Origin: Ulota crispa
Lineage: Eukaryota > Streptophyta > Bryopsida > Orthotrichales > Orthotrichaceae
Assembly (NCBI GenBank): GCA_963920765.1
Contig: OY987247.1
Span: 20,432,471-20,496,470, forward strand
Direction: 5' to 3'
DNA length: 64,000 nt
The notes beneath the pieces are model-generated. The model was not told the origin of the DNA and searched no databases. It worked only from the letters and a program-made list of their open reading frames with translations. The position numbers were made by a program, and so were the translations under genes. Below, piece after piece: positions 60,110 through 64,000 of this stretch (within the stretch, counting starts at the first letter, position 1; each line of letters starts with the position of its first letter).

Positions 60110-62612
60110 ACATTGTACTACTCCAAAGATACTAGATCATTCTGTGTCCCACTAGGTCCTGCTTCATCACTATTGTTCCACCATGTAATGGAGAGAACAT
60201 TTAGGTGCCTAGCATTTGATCCTAATACCATTCTTTGAACTCAAAACTAAGTTTGCCAAGCAGGTTTGTCTTCCTTCAGCATAGCCCTCAGAAACTGTGA
60301 ATCTTGTAGCTCTCATAGTGCTCTTAGAACATCTGGACTATGTTCTCCAAGAAGAAAGTATATTGCATCGTCCTTGAAGTTCTCCCTCCATTGAGACATG
60401 GAGGTTGACAAGCTCTCTGCAACGATAGGAATGTCTTTGCCAACAATGTTTGTACAACAATAGTCCATGGATAAATTCACGAGGGTCCCATCACGCCTCC
60501 AAATAAGTCCTCTTTGATTTGGCCCAAATTGAAAGTGATTATTGCTTTCATCCCAATGCTTGTAGAAGCATTGATAAAATAATTATTTTTTACCAAAGGC
60601 TAATCTTTGATTTGATTTGTTTATACTATTGCACACTTTCACAATTAGCTTTGGGTTGTTCTCCCATCCAAATTCTTCAACTTTTTGCCGTACATTCATT
60701 GCGTGATTTTTCAAGACCCAACTCCAAACCAAATCCTCCCCCCATTCACTGAAAACCTCTAATGCATTTTCCTTGTTCAACTTCCAACTACACGGCATGT
60801 ATGCACCAAGACCAAATAATTGATAAAGTCATTTGTGAAACGGGGCCTTGCACATCACGCATCGTCTATGGTTCACCATGACACTTATTAGGCAAAATGG
60901 ATGGTACACATGGGTGCATGTGCCCAAGTGCATTCCACCATATGACCAAATCCATTAAAACAAATGGAACATTTTGTACCATTTTCCACAAAATTTGATG
61001 GATGTGGCCATAGTTTCACCTTCTCTTTTTTATGGGCAGACATGTCATTCTCAAAATCCCAACCATTCTTTGACCAATCAATTGTTGCGTCGCTCGCCCC
61101 CAATGGTTTAGTTGCTATGTAATCCATGTCAAACATGTCATCCACATGGGCCCAAGAGGTAAGACCAAAGTGCCATTGTTGATTATTTATGAGGTACTTG
61201 TTGGCAACTTTGTCAACTTCATTTGCCATCTGTTGACTGCAATCCACATGGAAGAGACATGCAAGTTTCCATTGGTAATACTATTCCACAACACTTTTTA
61301 GTTGTTCCTAGAGATGAACATTTTTGGCTTGCTCCTTTGCAAGCTCCCTTGCACTATGTATGGCTTCACTGCTCTTTGCCATTAGAGTTTGTAAACTAGG
61401 TTGCTCCCTAGACTCCTATGATAGTGGAAACAAAAAAGAGTCTTGCATTGCAGAGTTGCCCAATTATGGAATCCGTGGTGCAGTTTGGAGATTATTGGGA
61501 CATATGTTCTTGACTTGTAAATTTTGGAGGTCCATTTCTGTGAGTGCATAGGTAACATCTTGTACCACACAATCAAGTTCTGCCCCATCTGCATTGACTA
61601 GGTTTGTAGTTGTGGAATGAGGTCATTTGAGTACATGCAGCTTCCTTGTCAATTTTTAGATTGTTCTTTGCAAATTTGCATTCTCTTGTTGCAATGCCAA
61701 TATGGTACTGTTCTTCTTTGCATCAGTTATGCATATTCTAGCAAAATCAACATTCACATTAAGAATAATATCATTCTTCAGAGCAATTTCATCATGTAAT
61801 TTTTTGATGAGAGCATCTTTGGGTTTAATGTTCACGCCATTGCCGCCATCATTTGCAACCGGCACATCATCTGCTGTGTCTTTGTCATTTGACGATTCAA
61901 TTGATGTTGTGCTAGGCCCCCCTACTTTTATGACTACATAAATAGGATATACTGCCGTACAAGTAGCCGCAATTCTCCTCCATTTAGCTCAACTAATGGC
62001 GCAGACACTTCTCACAGGCACTGGCGTTTGAATCCCATGAGAATTGTCATCTGTTGCAAAGTCCGCTGTCTCATACTTATTTGATGAGTTCTTTGTCAAC
62101 TTTGTACACTTCAACCCTCCTTTGGAAATTTCTTTATTCTCATTGGGATAAATCCATCATGCAAATGTGGAACATGTACTTTGTCACGTACACCCTTTAT
62201 GGTGGACCAATCCGCCTTTCTCTGTAACTTTAGCTCTACCCAAACCCGTCTTGCAATGAAAAGCAATACTTTTGTTACGCTTCACATTAGGAGTATTGTA
62301 CACAACTTGAAAGACTTCTATGCAATGATCTCTGAATGCTTCATCATTGCAATACTTTAAGTTGGCCTTATTGAAGCAGCGCTAAAAATGGTGTTGATCT
62401 TTGGAAAAAACTTTGGAAATGTGGCACCAATCAATGAAATCTGCACAATTCTCATGAGATCAAGGTGATGGAATGTCCTTGTAGCCCTCAAATGCAATCT
62501 TCGCTTCATTGCACAAAACATGCATCATTTTTTTCTGCTTCTTGCCATGTTGTTCTCTATTTTTATCTTTCTCCTCATTTCTTACTTGCCCGGGTGTAAT
62601 TACAGCAGACAT
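60110..62612 (-). pseudogene. Unrecognised transposon-like ORF with coiled coil and Cys/His cluster
   Basis: I do not recognise this family. From an ATG at 62612 the minus strand keeps one frame for about 575 codons to 60888, with 11 internal stops (5 TGA, 4 TAG, 2 TAA) and no frameshift. It begins MSAVITPGQVRNEEKDKNR with a lysine-rich patch (GKKQKKMMH). NCADFIDWCHISKVFS and a region with CIEVFQVVYNTPNVKRNKS follow, then a heptad-like segment at 61656-61830 (LIKKLHDEIALKNDI, LALQQENANLQ), and finally CSICFNGFGHMVECTWAH with further Cys and His. After a shift near 60888 another frame adds CVMCKAPFH, VFSEWGEDLVWSWVLKNHA and YFLLGEHSPDVLRAL. The Cys/His spacing suggests zinc binding. Confidence 0.5.
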
Positions 62613-62749
62613 AGTGAATGGGTAATAGGAGAAGATAGACCTAGAGTGAAGTAGATCAATCCAATGTAGACCCCACCTGGGCTCCCAACCAACCAGCTCA
62701 ATTGAAGTGGAGGACAAAGGGAGTGGGTAAAGTAATAATGGCAGGGGCG

Positions 62750-63640
62750 CGGACCTCTTTATACATGAAGGTGTACAGGCGCAAGCCATGGGGGCTCAGA
62801 GGGCCAACAAGTACACGCGGATCCAAAAGTTTGGGTGCGGACAGTTGAGTTCATGGCACAAACGGATGAGGTGTGGGTGCAAACAGATGAGGTCTGGGCG
62901 TGGATGACTTGCATCTGCACGCGGGGATGTCTACCAACAAACAGTTGAAGGTGACAGGTCCTGCTGCTGACGGGAGGAGTAGGTGCACGGTGGCAAGGGC
63001 GTGGACCTAAGCAGGCAAGGCCGCAGACGCAAGCAAGCAGGGGCGCGGATGCAATCAGGCGGGGTAGCAAATACAAGGAAGCGAGGGCGCGGATACTAGG
63101 AAGTGGGGGCGCAAATGCAAGGGGGTGGGGGGCACGAATGAGGTAAGGCGTGCTAAGCAAGCGTGCGGGGGCCAAAGGCGCGGATTCAAGAGGGCAAGGC
63201 ATGCGGGCGCGCGTTGATGAGGGGCGTGGACGCGCGAGGGCGGTGCAGCGCGTGGACGCGATAGAGCAAAGCGTGTTCTCCAACGTAATGGCAAGCCAAG
63301 GGATCCTACAAATGCAAGCCGCGTGGATGCGGACACTCCAAAGTGGAGTGCGCGGACAACGCAAGGCATTGCACGTGGTTTACCGCAACGGTAAGGGCGC
63401 TGACCTTGGATAACAAGGAGTGGGGCCACTCGAGGAAGAGGCGTGGACGTGCGGCATTGGGCCGGGGACATATAGGGTCAAGGCCCAGATGTTCAAGGTC
63501 GGGGTGCGGACGTACTAGGTCAAGGCGCAAACGTTTGGGTTCAAGGTGCGGACGCATTTGGGTGGGGCGCATACATCCAGTGGCAGGGCGTGGATGTAAG
63601 GCGGCGGGGTGCAAACCCTAAATCCTGAGGAGGTATGTAA
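62750..63640. repeat. GC-rich island 4 between divergent ORFs
   Basis: The largest CpG-rich island: irregular ~20-24-bp units such as GGGGCGCGGATGCAAGCAAG and, to the right, GGTCAAGGCGCAAACGTTTG. It separates the minus-strand ORF starting at 62612 from the plus-strand ORF starting at 63835. The long open frames on both strands (Pro/Ala/His-rich or Gly/Arg-rich) are typical of low-complexity GC-rich DNA and are not called as genes. Confidence 0.75.
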
Positions 63641-63834
63641 AGGCCTCCTCTCCTCCTTAGTTATTTGCCAAGCACATCTCCTGATGCCCCACGTGTCAGC
63701 TCGCTTTGCGGCCTATATTTCATGGGTTTGACGAAATTTTGTGCTTGTTGCTTACATCATATTGTCTTATTGCAAATTTTTTAAAAACTCACATTTTAAT
63801 CTCCTTTTGTTAAATCACTATTGTTGTTGAAATT

Positions 63835-64000
63835 ATGTCTGCAATAAGTGGTAGTTCAGCAAAAAGAGGGAAACGCCCTTTTTATGAGGATTTAGATATG
63901 TTAGAGGAGGTTTTTGTTCTAGAAGTGGCTACAATGGTTGTAGCAATGGCGTCAAACTCATCTACACTAGCAATTAGCAGCAAGAAAAAAGCAAAGGCAG
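63835..64000 (+). CDS. N-terminal part of an unknown ORF, open at the window edge
   Basis: ATG at 63835 followed by 55 open codons to the right edge: MSAISGSSAKRGKRPFYEDL at the start, then a hydrophobic/acidic stretch (MLEEVFVLEVATMVVAMAS) and a lysine-rich SKKKAKA. The upstream 200 bp are AT-rich and preceded by GC-rich island 4. No family is recognised from this short piece. The position, divergent from the 62.6-kb ORF across one island, suggests the two could be the paired ORFs of one DNA transposon. Confidence 0.4.
   Translation, partial: MSAISGSSAKRGKRPFYEDLDMLEEVFVLEVATMVVAMASNSSTLAISSKKKAKA

Noticed and set aside
62225..62265. HCKTGLGRAKV as a protein tyrosine phosphatase active site (HC-x5-R)
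   Set aside because: Only the eight-residue motif matches. The surrounding sequence lacks the rest of a phosphatase fold and the frame has stops, so it is probably coincidence.
18605..62612. U-to-C RNA editing restoring the stops
   Set aside because: Editing of this type would turn TAG/TGA/TAA into CAG/CGA/CAA. Many aligned positions need Trp, which it cannot restore, and known plant U-to-C editing is organellar.
1..64000. CRISPR arrays, rRNA or tRNA genes
   Set aside because: The tandem repeats lack repeat-spacer architecture, the sequence is clearly eukaryotic, and no cloverleaf or rRNA-like segment was recognised by eye.

Overview
This looks like a stretch of nuclear DNA from a land plant with a large, repeat-rich genome. 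The evidence is the transposon families present: L1-type LINEs with an apurinic-type endonuclease, a reverse transcriptase and a plant-style zf-RVT tail, a TNP2-like CACTA transposase, a BED/DUF659 hAT transposase, a Helitron-like element and several TIR elements. The background is AT-rich, there is one 200-N assembly gap, and I recognise no intact host gene. A fern, lycophyte or gymnosperm would fit, but the species cannot be fixed from this window.

Layout: 0-13.5 kb is non-coding and full of repeats. It holds three copies of a TTAA-flanked TIR element, an 11-bp TAGCATCCAT-type minisatellite in both orientations, a 15-bp G-rich/C-rich minisatellite pair, 27-bp and 41-bp tandem repeats, a second TIR family and a Helitron-like element. 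14-17.4 kb holds a GC-richer gene-like fragment and a degenerate duplication, then the gap. 18.6-21.6 kb is a spliced DUF7869-like transposon gene. 24-26.2 kb (minus strand) holds a SET-like fragment, a Cys-rich fragment, a TIR element and a TNP2 transposase fragment. 27.4-35 kb (minus strand) holds a lysine-rich fragment, GC-rich islands, a Ser/Thr/Asp-rich ORF and a hAT transposase.

35.7-59.9 kb is one compound domain: a satellite with a ~175-bp monomer interrupted by three full-length, same-orientation L1-type LINEs (6.66, 6.69 and 6.72 kb). Each LINE sits at the same position of the monomer. 60-62.6 kb (minus) is an unrecognised transposon-like ORF, separated by a GC-rich island from a divergent plus-strand ORF that runs off the right edge.

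The most unusual signal is how the coding sequences have decayed. Across about 13.4 kb of hand-read frame (LINE2 ORF1 and ORF2, the LINE3 RT half, the DUF7869-like gene, the 61-62.6 kb ORF) I count 74 in-frame stops (about 38 TAG, 27 TGA, 9 TAA) and no frameshift inside those segments. Where homologous copies can be compared, many stops replace Trp, so G-to-A/C-to-T change (methyl-cytosine deamination) is the leading explanation. Other elements here (LINE1, the hAT, the SET fragment) do carry frameshifts.
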